27,511 nucleotides of DNA, from positions 1-27,511 of the forward strand of contig JAZUMF010000114.1 of the NCBI GenBank assembly GCA_045603485.1. The letters run 5' to 3'. A program made the position numbers and the translations under genes. The notes beneath the pieces were generated by a model. That model made no database searches. It was not told the DNA's origin and saw only the letters and a list, made by a program, of their open reading frames with translations. Shown piece by piece: positions 1 to 8,662 of the stretch. Origin of the DNA: RGIG5952 sp045603485. Its GTDB lineage: Bacteria; Verrucomicrobiota; Kiritimatiellia; RFP12; JAAYLN01. Each line of letters starts with the position of its first letter. Positions within the stretch are counted from its first letter, which is position 1.

Positions 1-1
1 G

Positions 2-139
2 GTGGCAAAACACAAATATGCCTTCAGCCTCGGTAGAAAAACAGGTGCAAGAGGCATAGGACTATGTAAAAACTGGGATGGCATAAAGCTCTATTCAGCA
101 AGAGACCTCCAAAAATCCCCAGTTTCATTCCAAGGCTAA
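2..139 (+). CDS. possible C-terminal tail of a gene cut by the window start
   Basis: The frame starting at base 2 stays open for 45 codons and ends at TAA 137-139. The peptide is basic and has a plausible protein composition, with the stretches FSLGRKTGARGIGL and NWDGIKLYSARDL. I do not recognise a family. It could be the last residues of a protein whose body lies to the left of the window, or a chance open frame of this length. No ribosome binding site can be judged because the start is missing. Confidence 0.3.
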   Translation: MAKHKYAFSLGRKTGARGIGLCKNWDGIKLYSARDLQKSPVSFQG

Positions 140-241
140 GAAAAGAACCCGACAAAATACGATTACCTTTAACGGAGCCTACCGCCCCGAATGGGGGACT
201 GTACCCAAATATCTCGCAAAATTCCCTTTTTGAGAGTATAG

Positions 242-274
242 AAGTGGCTAGATACACATAAATGTGCCACTTTT
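242..274. repeat. AAGTGGC/GCCACTT hairpin
   Basis: AAGTGGC near 242 pairs with GCCACTT near 265, and an inner CAC/GTG pair is also possible. TTTT follows on the plus strand, so it could end a transcript coming from the left, but the T-tract is short. Confidence 0.35.
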
Positions 275-296
275 GCCAATATCCAATCCAAAATTC

Positions 297-463
297 CAAT
301 ATTATCAGAGTCAGCGAGGATGTATTAGCGTTGTAGTTTAAGAATAATTGCTGTTGTTTTATGAAATGAGAGTATAGTTCGGGATAATTCTTAGCATAAA
401 GTTAACTTTTTCGATTGAGTATAGTAAGCTTGTGGCAAGATGTCAAGTGTAATAGCCTGACAC
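297..463 (-). repeat. direct repeat copy 1 with an embedded minus-strand promoter
   Basis: This is the first of two diverged copies. It starts CAATATTATCAGAGTCAGC and ends CTGACAC. It matches the copy at 495-643 almost base for base, except for about 18 extra bases near 390-408 that contain the palindrome AAAGTTAACTTT (398-409). Read on the minus strand it holds TTGACA (446-441) and TATACT (423-418) with a 17-base spacer, a near-consensus sigma-70 promoter, with a predicted start near 411 pointing towards base 1. AGTGT/ACACT half-sites flank the -35 box. No obvious product follows downstream. Confidence 0.75.
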
Positions 464-494
464 TTATAATAAGTCCAATACCAACTTCCAATAT

Positions 495-643
495 CAATAT
501 TATCAGAGTCAGCAGAGATGTATTAGCGTTGTAGTTTAAGAATAATCGATGTTGTTTTATGAAATGAGATTATAGTTTGGGATAAAATCTTTGGTTGAGT
601 ATAGAAAGATATGAGTGGAATGTCAAGTGTAACAGTCTGACAC
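495..643 (-). repeat. direct repeat copy 2 with an embedded minus-strand promoter
   Basis: This second copy of the unit at 297-463 is shorter by about 18 bases. The minus-strand TTGACA (626-621) and TATACT (603-598) boxes are again exactly 17 bases apart, even though the spacer has diverged in sequence from copy 1. The predicted start is near 591, so a transcript would read back through copy 1. Keeping the two boxes and their spacing while the spacer drifts suggests the promoter is functional. Confidence 0.75.
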
Positions 644-796
644 CGCAAGGGGGCTAATAAATTCCCATAGCGTAAGCAAAGTTTGCAAGTAGAATCAGTT
701 TAACAGTTTGCGAGTTTGACAGTTTTTTTTCACAAGTCGAAACTCCTAATCTCCCAGTAGCGAAAGCACATGCTTAAATTGACATTGGACTTCGGA

Positions 797-850
797 CTTC
801 TAGGCTAACTTAGAAGGGCTTAGCCAATTACCATTTTTTACTTTTTTGTT
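797..850 (+). terminator. weak terminator-like overlapping hairpins
   Basis: CTTCTA (797-802) can pair with TAGAAG (811-816), or GGCTAA (803-808) with TTAGCC (820-825). The two folds exclude each other. T-runs follow at 834-839 and 842-847, about 10 bases after the second stem, which is further than usual for an intrinsic terminator. Confidence 0.25.
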
Positions 851-930
851 AGGCAACTGGGATAACAATGAGCGGATTTTTCTGGGATATGGGTGTATAT
901 ATTGAAAGTTATGCAATCATTAGTTTTATA

Positions 931-939
931 TGGTATAAT
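931..939 (+). promoter_or_regulatory. extended -10 promoter of the mcsA operon
   Basis: TGG-TATAAT is a perfect extended -10 element. No good -35 box lies 17 bases upstream; a TTGAAA at 902-907 is too far away. The predicted transcription start is near 946, within two bases of the mcsA ATG at 948, so the message would be essentially leaderless. I see no CtsR heptad repeat or CIRCE element in the upstream 300 bases. Confidence 0.6.
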
Positions 940-947
940 TATAAGTG

Positions 948-1409
948 ATGAAATGTGAGATTTGTCATAAAGAAGATGCTAAGGTTGCTGTGCGTAGGGT
1001 TGTTGATGGAGTTGAGAAGGAACTCTATGTCTGCCCTACTTGCGCGGCAGGTTCTGCTGTGCCTAAGGAGCAGAAGGTTGAGGGTGGCCCTATTCAATTT
1101 AAGGTTGAGGGGGGGAAGCTTCCGGAGGCTGTTATCGGTGCGTTTTTGAAGCACATGGTCGAGGCGACAAGCGGATTTAATCCAAAGGTTTTGGAGAATC
1201 CCGTCAAGCCTATTGACGCCGGTAAGCCTTGTCCTGTATGCGGTATGCGCCCCGATGATTATAAGAGGCTTGGTAGATTGGGGTGTGATGCGTGTTACGA
1301 GTTCTTTTCCCGTCAGCTTCAGCCGATTATCCGTGATATGCACCCTGGGGTTTCTCATGTAGGTAAATTACCGGTGAAGCCGGATGCGGGGGAGTCTAAT
1401 AATGGCTAA
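948..1409 (+). CDS. mcsA: McsA-like zinc-binding activator of protein arginine kinase
   Basis: McsA binds and activates the arginine kinase McsB, and together they tag damaged proteins for ClpC. The protein is 153 residues with four CxxC pairs in the family's order: CEIC and CPTC near the N-terminus, CPVC and CDAC near residues 95-112. A GxSHVGK sequence follows near the C-terminus. Bacillus-type McsA carries a UVR coiled segment after this point; here the protein stops about 15 residues later, so that segment is missing. The start could be GTG 945 or ATG 948. ATG is preferred, and neither has a Shine-Dalgarno sequence, which fits a leaderless message. The end overlaps mcsB by 8 bases. Confidence 0.9.
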   Translation: MKCEICHKEDAKVAVRRVVDGVEKELYVCPTCAAGSAVPKEQKVEGGPIQFKVEGGKLPEAVIGAFLKHMVEATSGFNPKVLENPVKPIDAGKPCPVCGMRPDDYKRLGRLGCDACYEFFSRQLQPIIRDMHPGVSHVGKLPVKPDAGESNNG

Positions 1410-2553
1410 ATCGCGGCAATCACCTAAAATTCGTAAGCTTAAGGTGGGGAGCGTTATTCTGTCTTCGCGTGTGAGGCTTGCCCGAAATGTGAGGAATAGG
1501 ACTTTCCCCGACTGGTCTAAGCCGGAGGAGCGTAAGGCTCTTTCTGAGGAGTTGTCCGCCAGATGTATTGAGGCGGGGAGGCTTGTTTCTCGAGAACTTG
1601 AGTCTTGGAATTTTCTCGGCGGTGAGACGGACCGTGTTTCTTCTGCCGTTAGGGATTCTTTGGAGACTTCGCGATTGCTGTCTGATTGCGGCGAATGTTC
1701 GGCTTTTGTTTATGATTCAGCCAATAACCGCGGTGATGAGCGTTTTTCAGTTATGATAAACGAGGAGGATCATTTGCGTATTCAGTCTATTGTGGATGGA
1801 TATGCGCTTGATCGTGCATTTGCTTCGGTTGACGCTTTTGATTCCGCATTGGGCTCTTTTGTGGAGTACGCGTTTTCCAGCCGCCTGGGTTTTCTGACGG
1901 CGTGTCCAAGTAATGTCGGCACAGGTCTTCGCGCCAGTGTTGAGGTTTATTTGCCGGCACTGCTTTTGCTTAATGAGTTTGATGCGGTGGAGAGGGCGGT
2001 CACGAGTCTTAAGTTTAACTTCCGCGGCCTGTCCGGAGAGGGGTCTCCTTTGAATTCCGGAAGGGTTCAGATTTCAACGGGCGGAACGCTCGGGCTTTCC
2101 GAGTCGCAGGCTATCGCTTCGCTTAAGCGTGTTGTCGACGAGGTCGTTAGGCTTGAGGAGAATGCGCGCCATCATATTTTGACTTATCGTCCTTTCTATC
2201 TGTATGATTATGTTTCGCGTGCGATTGCCATTCTTTCGGGCTCTTATCTGATTTGCTATGACGAGGCGGTATCTTGTATGCAGGCTATCCGTCTTGGCCT
2301 TGAACTTGGTGTTGTCAAGGGGATTTCATTGAGGGCTTTTTCCGTGGCGATGAGGTCTATCAATATCGGCTCAATAAAGCAGATGATGACGGAGCGCGGG
2401 CTTTCGGGTAAGGATTTTTCATTGCGTGAGGTGCCTGCTTCTTGTGCGCCAAACAGGTATAACGAGGAATTTGATTCAGAGGATGCCTTTAGGTCGCAAT
2501 TTTTACGCGAGGTTGTCAGTAAGATTTCTTTTACGAATAAAGACTATCTATAA
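1402..2553 (+). CDS. mcsB: protein-arginine kinase McsB
   Basis: McsB phosphorylates arginines on client proteins, marking them for the ClpC unfoldase. It belongs to the ATP:guanido phosphotransferase fold. The 383-residue protein shows SSRVRLARN (21-29) at the nucleotide site, the catalytic glutamate region INEEDHLR (E121/E122), CPSNVGTGLRASV with the conserved Cys168, and RGLSGEGSP with Glu213. These match the bacterial kinase in order and spacing. ATG 1402 is chosen over an in-frame ATG at 1384 because GGGGGAG at 1388-1394 sits 7 bases before it. The start lies inside mcsA, so translation is probably coupled. clpC follows after 26 bases, which completes the usual mcsA-mcsB-clpC order minus ctsR. 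Confidence 0.96.
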   Translation: MAKSRQSPKIRKLKVGSVILSSRVRLARNVRNRTFPDWSKPEERKALSEELSARCIEAGRLVSRELESWNFLGGETDRVSSAVRDSLETSRLLSDCGECSAFVYDSANNRGDERFSVMINEEDHLRIQSIVDGYALDRAFASVDAFDSALGSFVEYAFSSRLGFLTACPSNVGTGLRASVEVYLPALLLLNEFDAVERAVTSLKFNFRGLSGEGSPLNSGRVQISTGGTLGLSESQAIASLKRVVDEVVRLEENARHHILTYRPFYLYDYVSRAIAILSGSYLICYDEAVSCMQAIRLGLELGVVKGISLRAFSVAMRSINIGSIKQMMTERGLSGKDFSLREVPASCAPNRYNEEFDSEDAFRSQFLREVVSKISFTNKDYL

Positions 2554-2579
2554 ACAATAAAAAGAGAAAAGAGGAAAAA

Positions 2580-5147
2580 ATGAGAGAGTTTCAACAATTT
2601 TCACCTAGAGCAAGAGAGGCAATCAGGCTTGCCAATCAGGAGGCCGCCCGTTTTAATCACCCTTATATCGGAACTGAGCATATTTTGCTTGGTATTATGG
2701 CATTGGGTGAGGGTATTGCCGTTGATATTTTGGTCTCACTCGGGACTTCTGTTGAGTCGGTTAGATTTGCGGTTGAGCAGGCTTTGGGTCATGGGGATGG
2801 AGATACTCAGATTCTGGGAGCGCGTTCATACACGCCCCGTACCCGTAAGGTTTTTGATCTTGCCCGCGCGGAGGCTGTTTCGAATGGGCAGGATATTGTC
2901 GGTACCGAGCATCTTCTTATAGCTTTGTTGAAGGAATCTGAGGGTGTCGCGGCCAAGGTGCTGAATTCGCTTGGCGTTACGCTTGATTCTTTCATGGCCG
3001 CCTATCAGGGTCTTTTGACTGATGCGTCTGGCGATAAGGAGGATAAGCTCGATGAGCTTTTCGAGGATATCAACAAGGCGATGGCCGAAGACGGGGATGT
3101 GGACTTTCCTCTTGGCGAGGAGCCTCCTGAGGAAATCAGTTTTGGCGGCCCCAGGGGAAGACCGCAATCAGGTAAGGGCGGGGAGAAGAATCCTGCACTT
3201 CGCGCCTTTGGCCGTGATTTGGTCGCTATTGCCCGTGAGGGTAAGCTTGATCCTGTGATTGGCCGTAAAAGTGAAACGGAGCGTCTGGTGCAGATTCTTT
3301 GCCGCCGTACAAAGAATAATGCTGCGCTTTTGGGTGATGCCGGTGTCGGTAAGACTGCCGTTGTCGAGGGGCTTGCGCAGGCTATTGCCACCGGTGATGT
3401 GCCTGAGATTTTGCAGGATAAGCGTCTGATTGCCCTTGATATGGCTTTGCTTGTTGCCGGTACTAAATTCCGCGGTCAATTTGAGGAGCGTCTGAAGGCT
3501 ATCATTGAGGAGGTCAAGCGCTCTGGCGATGTTATTTTGTTTGTGGACGAGCTTCATACTATTGTGGGTGCCGGCAGTGCAGAGGGAACGATGGACGCCG
3601 CCAATATAATCAAGCCTGCAATGGCGCGCGGCGAGCTTCAGTGCATAGGCGCGACGACGCTTGACGAGTATCGTAAGTTTATCGAGAAGGACGCCGCTCT
3701 GGAGCGTCGCTTCCAGACGGTTTCTGTCGACGAGCCTTCTATCGAGGAGGCAATTGAGATTCTTAACGGCATTCGTCCTAAGTACGAGGAATACCACGGC
3801 GTTAAATATTCGGATGCCGCCTTGGAGGCCGCCGTTCGATTGACAGCCCGTTATCAGCCCGGCAGGAATCTCCCCGATAAGGCTATTGATGCGATTGATG
3901 AGGCCGGAGCCCGTATGCGTATTCGCACTTCGGCGCGTCCGGATGAGATTAAGCTGCTTGAGTCAGAGAAGCGTTCGCTGCGTACTAAGAAGGAGGAGGC
4001 TATCCAAGCTGAGAACTTTGAGGAGGCTGCCTCTTTCCGTGATCTTGAGCAGAAGAAGCAGGATGAACTTGATCAGGCTGTCGCTCTGTGGCGTGAAAAG
4101 ACTTCTGCCGATACTGTGACGATTACCGCCGACGATATCGCCGCAACGGTTGCCTTGATTGCCGGGGTCCCGATTGAGCGAATGAGCCGCGACGAGATGT
4201 CGCGCTTGCTGAATCTTGAGAAGGAGATGCAGGAATCGGTTATCGGTCAGCGCGATGCGATTGCGGCAATCGCAAAGGCTCTTCGCCGTAGCCGTGCCAA
4301 TTTGAAGGATCCTAATAGGCCGATCGGCTCATTCCTCTTTTTGGGCCCGACGGGTGTCGGCAAGACTCTTCTTGCCAGGGCTTTGACCGCAAAGATGTTT
4401 GGCGATGAGAAGGCTCTTATCCAGATTGATATGTCTGAATATATGGAGAAGTTTACGACATCGCGCCTTATCGGCTCGCCTCCAGGATATGTCGGGCACG
4501 AGGAGGGCGGACAGCTTTCGGAGCGCGTTCGCCGCCATCCATATAGCGTCGTCTTGTTTGACGAGGTTGAGAAGGCTCATCCTGATGTTATGCACATTCT
4601 CCTTCAGATTTTGGAGGAGGGGCGTCTTACCGATGCTGTCGGCCGTAAGGTCGACTTCCGTAATACGATTGTTATTTTGACTTCAAACCTTGGCTTTGAT
4701 TTCGGAAAGAAGAACCGCGGTCTTGGTTTTGGCTCTGGTGGCGGAGAAGAGAAGGATTTCGAGCGTCTTAAGGGGCAGCTTATGGGTGAGGCCCGTCAGG
4801 TCTTCAAGCCAGAGCTTTTGAACCGATTTGACGACATTGTCATCTTCCGCCAGCTTGAGCGTGACGATGTTGTCAAGATTCTCGATATTGAGCTCGATAA
4901 GGTGCTTGATAGGCTTTTCCGCGCCGACGGAACTATCGTGAAGCTGGATTCTTCAGCAAAGTCGTTCCTTGTCGATAAGGGCTTTGATCCCGCTTTGGGT
5001 GCGCGTCCTTTGCGTCGCGCTGTCGAGAACTATCTTGAGTCACCGCTTGCCGATGCAATTCTTTCGGGTAAGTATGGAGAGGCTCCTGTCTCTATCAGGG
5101 TGACTGCCGGGGATGGAGAACTGAAATTCAGAAAAGAAAGACGCTGA
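2580..5147 (+). CDS. clpC: ATP-dependent Clp protease ATP-binding subunit ClpC
   Basis: ClpC is a hexameric unfoldase that feeds proteins, including arginine-phosphorylated ones, into ClpP. The 855 residues carry a Clp N-domain (about 1-145), a first AAA+ module with Walker A GDAGVGKT (K258) and Walker B ILFVDE (D323/E324), and a UVR-type middle coiled coil (about 459-500). A second AAA+ module has Walker A GPTGVGKT (K595) and Walker B VVLFDE (D661/E662). An LGF tripeptide in GLGFGSGGG after the second module's sensor region fits the ClpP-docking loop. A clear AGAGGA ribosome binding site precedes ATG 2580. No clpP is in the window. Confidence 0.98.
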   Translation: MREFQQFSPRAREAIRLANQEAARFNHPYIGTEHILLGIMALGEGIAVDILVSLGTSVESVRFAVEQALGHGDGDTQILGARSYTPRTRKVFDLARAEAVSNGQDIVGTEHLLIALLKESEGVAAKVLNSLGVTLDSFMAAYQGLLTDASGDKEDKLDELFEDINKAMAEDGDVDFPLGEEPPEEISFGGPRGRPQSGKGGEKNPALRAFGRDLVAIAREGKLDPVIGRKSETERLVQILCRRTKNNAALLGDAGVGKTAVVEGLAQAIATGDVPEILQDKRLIALDMALLVAGTKFRGQFEERLKAIIEEVKRSGDVILFVDELHTIVGAGSAEGTMDAANIIKPAMARGELQCIGATTLDEYRKFIEKDAALERRFQTVSVDEPSIEEAIEILNGIRPKYEEYHGVKYSDAALEAAVRLTARYQPGRNLPDKAIDAIDEAGARMRIRTSARPDEIKLLESEKRSLRTKKEEAIQAENFEEAASFRDLEQKKQDELDQAVALWREKTSADTVTITADDIAATVALIAGVPIERMSRDEMSRLLNLEKEMQESVIGQRDAIAAIAKALRRSRANLKDPNRPIGSFLFLGPTGVGKTLLARALTAKMFGDEKALIQIDMSEYMEKFTTSRLIGSPPGYVGHEEGGQLSERVRRHPYSVVLFDEVEKAHPDVMHILLQILEEGRLTDAVGRKVDFRNTIVILTSNLGFDFGKKNRGLGFGSGGGEEKDFERLKGQLMGEARQVFKPELLNRFDDIVIFRQLERDDVVKILDIELDKVLDRLFRADGTIVKLDSSAKSFLVDKGFDPALGARPLRRAVENYLESPLADAILSGKYGEAPVSIRVTAGDGELKFRKERR

Positions 5148-5151
5148 GATT

Positions 5152-6798
5152 ATGAAACTTATCACTCAGATTCTTGATGAGAATGCCGAGAAGTATGGCA
5201 ATGAGGTCGCGCTTGTCGAGATAAATCCGCAGGAGCTTGAGGCCCGTCATACAACCTGGAAGGAGTATTCTCTTATTGAGGCCAGTCCTATCGAGGCCTT
5301 TCGTTCGGAGATGACATGGGCGGAGTTTGACGCCAAGGCGAATAGGTTTGCGAACTTCCTTTTGACGCGTAATGTCAAGAAGGGCGATAAGGTCGCGATT
5401 CTTTTGATGAATTGCCTTGAGTGGCTTCCAATCTATTTTGGCATCCTCCGTACCGGCGCATTGGCAGTCCCGCTTAACTATCGCTATACCGCTGAGGAGA
5501 TTCGCTATTGCCTTGATCTTTCGGATGCGTCGGCTCTGATTTTCGGTCCTGAGTTTACAGGGCGTGTCGAGGATATAGCCGATGCTATGCCTAAGGTGGC
5601 GATGCGGCTTTATGTCGGCGAGGATTGCCCTTCTTTTGCAGAGCCTTACAATGCCTTGGTTTCTTACTGCTCAAAGCATAAGCCGATGCGTGAAATTTCA
5701 CTGGACGACGATGCCGCGATTTACTTTTCATCGGGTACAACGGGCTTCCCTAAGGCAATTGTCCTTCAGCACCATTGTCTTGCGCAGTCTGCCGAAATGG
5801 AGCAGAAGCATCATGGTCAGGGTCGCGACGATGTCTTCCTTTGCATTCCGCCGCTCTATCACACCGGCGCGAAGATGCACTGGTTCGGAAGCTTTATCGC
5901 CGGTTCTAAAGCGGTTCTTCTGCGCGGAGTCAAGCCCGAATGGATTCTCCGCGCTGTCAGTCAGGAGAAATGCACGATTGTGTGGCTGCTTGTTCCATGG
6001 GCGCAGGATCTTCTCGACGCGATTGATGGCGGTGCCGTCGATTTGAATGAGTTTGAGCTTTCGCAGTGGCGTCTTATGCACATTGGCGCACAGCCGGTTC
6101 CTCCGTCGCTTATCCAGCGTTGGCGCGCAATCTTCCCTCACCATGATTATGACACCAACTATGGCCTTTCCGAATCGACGGGGCCCGGATGTGTCCATCT
6201 TGGAGTTGAGAATGTCGACCATGTCGGAGCGATCGGCGTCCCAGGGTATCGCTGGGAGGTCAAGATTGTCGATTCGGAACGCGGGACGGTTGCAGATGGC
6301 GATGTCGGCGAGCTTGCCGTAAAGGGCCCAGGCGTTATGCGCGAGTATTACAAGGACAAGGCGGCAACCGATGCTGTTCTTGATTCTGAGGGCTGGCTTT
6401 ATACTGGTGATATGGCGATGCTGAAAGATGGTTTTATCTATCTTGTCGACCGTAAGAAGGATGTCATTATCACAGGCGGTGAGAATCTCTATCCCGTGCA
6501 AATCGAGGACTTCCTTCGTGCGCACCCTGCAATTAAGGATGTGGCGGTAATCGGTCTTCCCGATGCGCGTCTCGGTGAAATTGCCGCTGCCGTTATCGAG
6601 GTCAAGGAGGGGATGACATTGACGGAGGCTGAGCTTGAGGGCTTCTGCCGTACGCTCCCGCGCTATAAGCGTCCCCGTAAGGTTATCTTCGCTGCGGTTC
6701 CCCGTAATCCAACTGGCAAAATCGAGAAGCCGCGTCTTCGTAAGATGTATTGCGGAGAATCCCTTGTCGCCCAGCAAAATGGGATAAAGGGAGAGTAA
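5152..6798 (+). CDS. AMP-forming acyl-CoA synthetase / ligase
   Basis: It probably activates a fatty or other carboxylic acid to an acyl-adenylate and then an acyl-CoA thioester (ANL superfamily). Diagnostic motifs are the P-loop SSGTTGFPKA (about 193-202), YGLSEST, GWLYTGD (414-420), DRKKDVIITGGENLYP from D433, and the C-terminal catalytic lysine in NPTGKIEK (K523). The 548-residue length is normal for long- or medium-chain ligases. The acid cannot be told from sequence. It starts 4 bases after clpC and has a weak ribosome binding site, suggesting coupled translation. An acyl-CoA ligase is not a usual partner of the McsAB-ClpC genes. Confidence 0.92.
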   Translation: MKLITQILDENAEKYGNEVALVEINPQELEARHTTWKEYSLIEASPIEAFRSEMTWAEFDAKANRFANFLLTRNVKKGDKVAILLMNCLEWLPIYFGILRTGALAVPLNYRYTAEEIRYCLDLSDASALIFGPEFTGRVEDIADAMPKVAMRLYVGEDCPSFAEPYNALVSYCSKHKPMREISLDDDAAIYFSSGTTGFPKAIVLQHHCLAQSAEMEQKHHGQGRDDVFLCIPPLYHTGAKMHWFGSFIAGSKAVLLRGVKPEWILRAVSQEKCTIVWLLVPWAQDLLDAIDGGAVDLNEFELSQWRLMHIGAQPVPPSLIQRWRAIFPHHDYDTNYGLSESTGPGCVHLGVENVDHVGAIGVPGYRWEVKIVDSERGTVADGDVGELAVKGPGVMREYYKDKAATDAVLDSEGWLYTGDMAMLKDGFIYLVDRKKDVIITGGENLYPVQIEDFLRAHPAIKDVAVIGLPDARLGEIAAAVIEVKEGMTLTEAELEGFCRTLPRYKRPRKVIFAAVPRNPTGKIEKPRLRKMYCGESLVAQQNGIKGE

Positions 6799-6826
6799 AA
6801 ACATTATCAGCCCGGAGGTGATGTCA

Positions 6827-7786
6827 ATGAAAAGAGGCTTTGGAATATTTTTTGCGGCATTGTCCATAACCGCAATTTCAATGGCGCAGTCCGCTATTCA
6901 GCTGGATGGCATTGCCGCCGAGGTCGGGGGTGCGCAAATCACAATCGCCGATGTGATGACCGATGCCAGAGAGATGGCTTATGCGTCAGGCCGCACCGAT
7001 GTGATTTCCAACCCTAACGCCTTAAAGGGGCTCTACTCTTCGTCGCTGTCAAATCTTGTGAATCGCCAACTTGTGCTTTGTCACTATGAGCAAGGTCAGG
7101 CGAAGATTCCCGATTGGTATTTCAATCAGCGAATCGAGCGTATCATCGACGGCAGCTTCGACGGTGATCGCTCAAAGATGGTTGCCGCCTTGGAGAGTAG
7201 GGGAATTTCGTTTGCGCAGTGGAGGAAGCGCCGTATTGACGATATGATCTATTCTACAATGCGTCAGCAGTTTGTAGATATGAATATCAAGGTGCGTCCC
7301 AGCGATATCGATAGGGTTTACCGCGAGAAATATGCCGACACCAAGCTCTCGGGCCATGTAAAGGTCTCTATGATTATGCTTAATGGCGGAGATGACCTTG
7401 AGGCTGCAAAGAAGACGGCATCGGAGCTGGTCGAGAAGCTTCGAGGGGGAGACGACTTTGCCGCGGCTGCCCGTCAATATTCACGCGAAACCCATGCAAA
7501 GGATGGCGGCTCATGGGGATATATCGAGCCTCAGGACGATTTGCGTAAGGAGCTTGCCGATGCAATCGCCAAACTTGGCATCGGAGCCGTTTCAGACCCT
7601 GTTGTCCTTGGAGAATATATTTATATCCTCAGGAAGGACGACGAACGCTCAGACCTTACAGTTCCCAAGGAGCTTGTCCGTGATGAGATTGAAGAGGCTA
7701 TCTTCCGCGAGATGAGCGACAAGCGATTCGCCGAGTGGCTTGAGTTCCTTGCTACAAAATACACAGTCAGGATTTTTGTGAAATAA
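6827..7786 (+). CDS. secreted SurA/PpiC-like peptidyl-prolyl isomerase
   Basis: This is a likely periplasmic parvulin foldase for exported or outer-membrane proteins. The 319-residue protein opens with a signal peptide (MKRGFGIFFAALSITAISMA, cleavage near AQSA). A SurA-N-like helical region follows (about 25-165), then one PpiC domain (about 170-270) with the pattern FAAAARQYSRE, GGSWGYI and GAVSDPV. One parvulin domain makes it shorter than E. coli SurA, which has two. ATG 6827 is chosen over GTG 6818 and ATG 6821 because GGAGG at 6814-6818 is 8 bases before it. Its stop overlaps the rsmA start as TAATG. Confidence 0.87.
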   Translation: MKRGFGIFFAALSITAISMAQSAIQLDGIAAEVGGAQITIADVMTDAREMAYASGRTDVISNPNALKGLYSSSLSNLVNRQLVLCHYEQGQAKIPDWYFNQRIERIIDGSFDGDRSKMVAALESRGISFAQWRKRRIDDMIYSTMRQQFVDMNIKVRPSDIDRVYREKYADTKLSGHVKVSMIMLNGGDDLEAAKKTASELVEKLRGGDDFAAAARQYSRETHAKDGGSWGYIEPQDDLRKELADAIAKLGIGAVSDPVVLGEYIYILRKDDERSDLTVPKELVRDEIEEAIFREMSDKRFAEWLEFLATKYTVRIFVK

Positions 7787-8661
7787 TGAACGCTCCGGTT
7801 CCAAGCAAGCCTTCTGAAGTAAAAGATTGGTGCATATCCAACGGTTTTCATCCAAATAAAACCCTTGGACAAAACTTCCTGATTGACGGCAATACCATTG
7901 AGGCCATATTGGATGCCGCAGGGGTCAAGGAAGACAGCAGGGTGTTGGAGGTAGGCCCGGGCCTTGGAGCTTTGACTCACGCGATGCTTTCGCGTGGAGC
8001 CCATGTTACAGCCGTCGAAAAGGATGTCAGGCTGGCAGAGCTTCTCTCACATGCTTGCGCCTGCGATAGATTCAAGCTTATAACCGCAGACATGCTTGAG
8101 GTTCCGCTTGACGATTTGCTTGCGGCGAATTTTGATGTCTTCGTCTCTAATTTGCCATATTCTGTCGGAACGCGCATCTTGCTTGATGTGAGCCGTCATG
8201 CCCTTGCACCGAAGCTTTGTGTGGTCATGGTGCAGCGCGAGGTCGCTGAGCGATTTGCCGCCAAGCCAGGCGATGACGCACGCGGGCTTGCCGGTGTATG
8301 GGTGCAGGCCGACTATAAGGTGGAGTTGATGCGAACGGTCCGACCTACCTGTTTTTGGCCACGCCCCGAGATTGCCTCGACCGTGGTTAGACTGACGCGC
8401 CATTCCGAGCCTTCTATGGAGAGCGATGTCCGCAAGGCCTTTGAGGATGCTTCAAAGCTCGCCTTCTCGCATAGGCGCAAACAAATCTTCTCTGTCTTTA
8501 GACAGTCGCTGGATTTTTTAGGATTGGCAGACGAGGCAGCCGTAGCTTCGTGGCTTGCAGATGCTGGGATAGACCCCAAGACGCGCCCCGAAAGCCTTTC
8601 CGGTGAAGATTGGAAGGCTCTCGGCGAAGGGCTTGCTGCCCGAAGGAAGGTGGTTGAATAG
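7786..8661 (+). CDS. rsmA: 16S rRNA adenine dimethyltransferase RsmA (KsgA)
   Basis: RsmA dimethylates two adjacent adenines near the 3' end of 16S rRNA using S-adenosylmethionine, a late small-subunit assembly checkpoint. The 291 residues show LGQNFLID near residue 28, the SAM-binding VLEVGPGLGALTH (about 49-61), the acidic VTAVEKD, the catalytic SNLPYSV, and the C-terminal FSHRRKQIF signature. Length and motif order are typical. The start overlaps the stop of the upstream foldase by one base, and mutS begins two bases after the rsmA stop. Confidence 0.96.
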   Translation: MNAPVPSKPSEVKDWCISNGFHPNKTLGQNFLIDGNTIEAILDAAGVKEDSRVLEVGPGLGALTHAMLSRGAHVTAVEKDVRLAELLSHACACDRFKLITADMLEVPLDDLLAANFDVFVSNLPYSVGTRILLDVSRHALAPKLCVVMVQREVAERFAAKPGDDARGLAGVWVQADYKVELMRTVRPTCFWPRPEIASTVVRLTRHSEPSMESDVRKAFEDASKLAFSHRRKQIFSVFRQSLDFLGLADEAAVASWLADAGIDPKTRPESLSGEDWKALGEGLAARRKVVE

Positions 8662-8662
8662 T

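Larger units (their letters stand above)
140..947. other. about 800-bp gene-free region with repeats and promoters upstream of mcsA
   Basis: No credible gene is visible. The stretch holds a short GC hairpin (CCCC-GAAT-GGGG near 184-195), an AAGTGGC/GCCACTT hairpin at 242-274, and the two direct repeats at 297-463 and 495-643. It also contains degenerate TTCCAA/TTGGAC-like simple repeats around 276-297, 474-496 and 780-800, including a tandem GGACTTC pair at 787-800. Overlapping alternative hairpins lie at 797-825. The mcsA promoter closes the region. Base composition is AT-rich compared with the operon that follows. Confidence 0.6.

Noticed and set aside
24..299. 91-codon minus-strand frame near the window start
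   Set aside because: It has no ribosome binding site or family likeness, its start lies in simple-repeat-like DNA, and it opposes a more protein-like plus-strand frame at 2-139.
640..947. CtsR or CIRCE operator before mcsA
   Set aside because: I looked for GGTCAAA heptad repeats and TTAGCACTC/GAGTGCTAA arms and found neither.
3168..3797. 209-codon minus-strand frame inside clpC
   Set aside because: It is a shadow of the first ClpC AAA+ module, with no independent support.
5728..6867. 379-codon open frame on the minus strand opposite the acyl-CoA synthetase
   Set aside because: It is fully antisense to a strongly supported gene with all ANL motifs, has no recognisable domain, and reflects the codon bias of the real gene.
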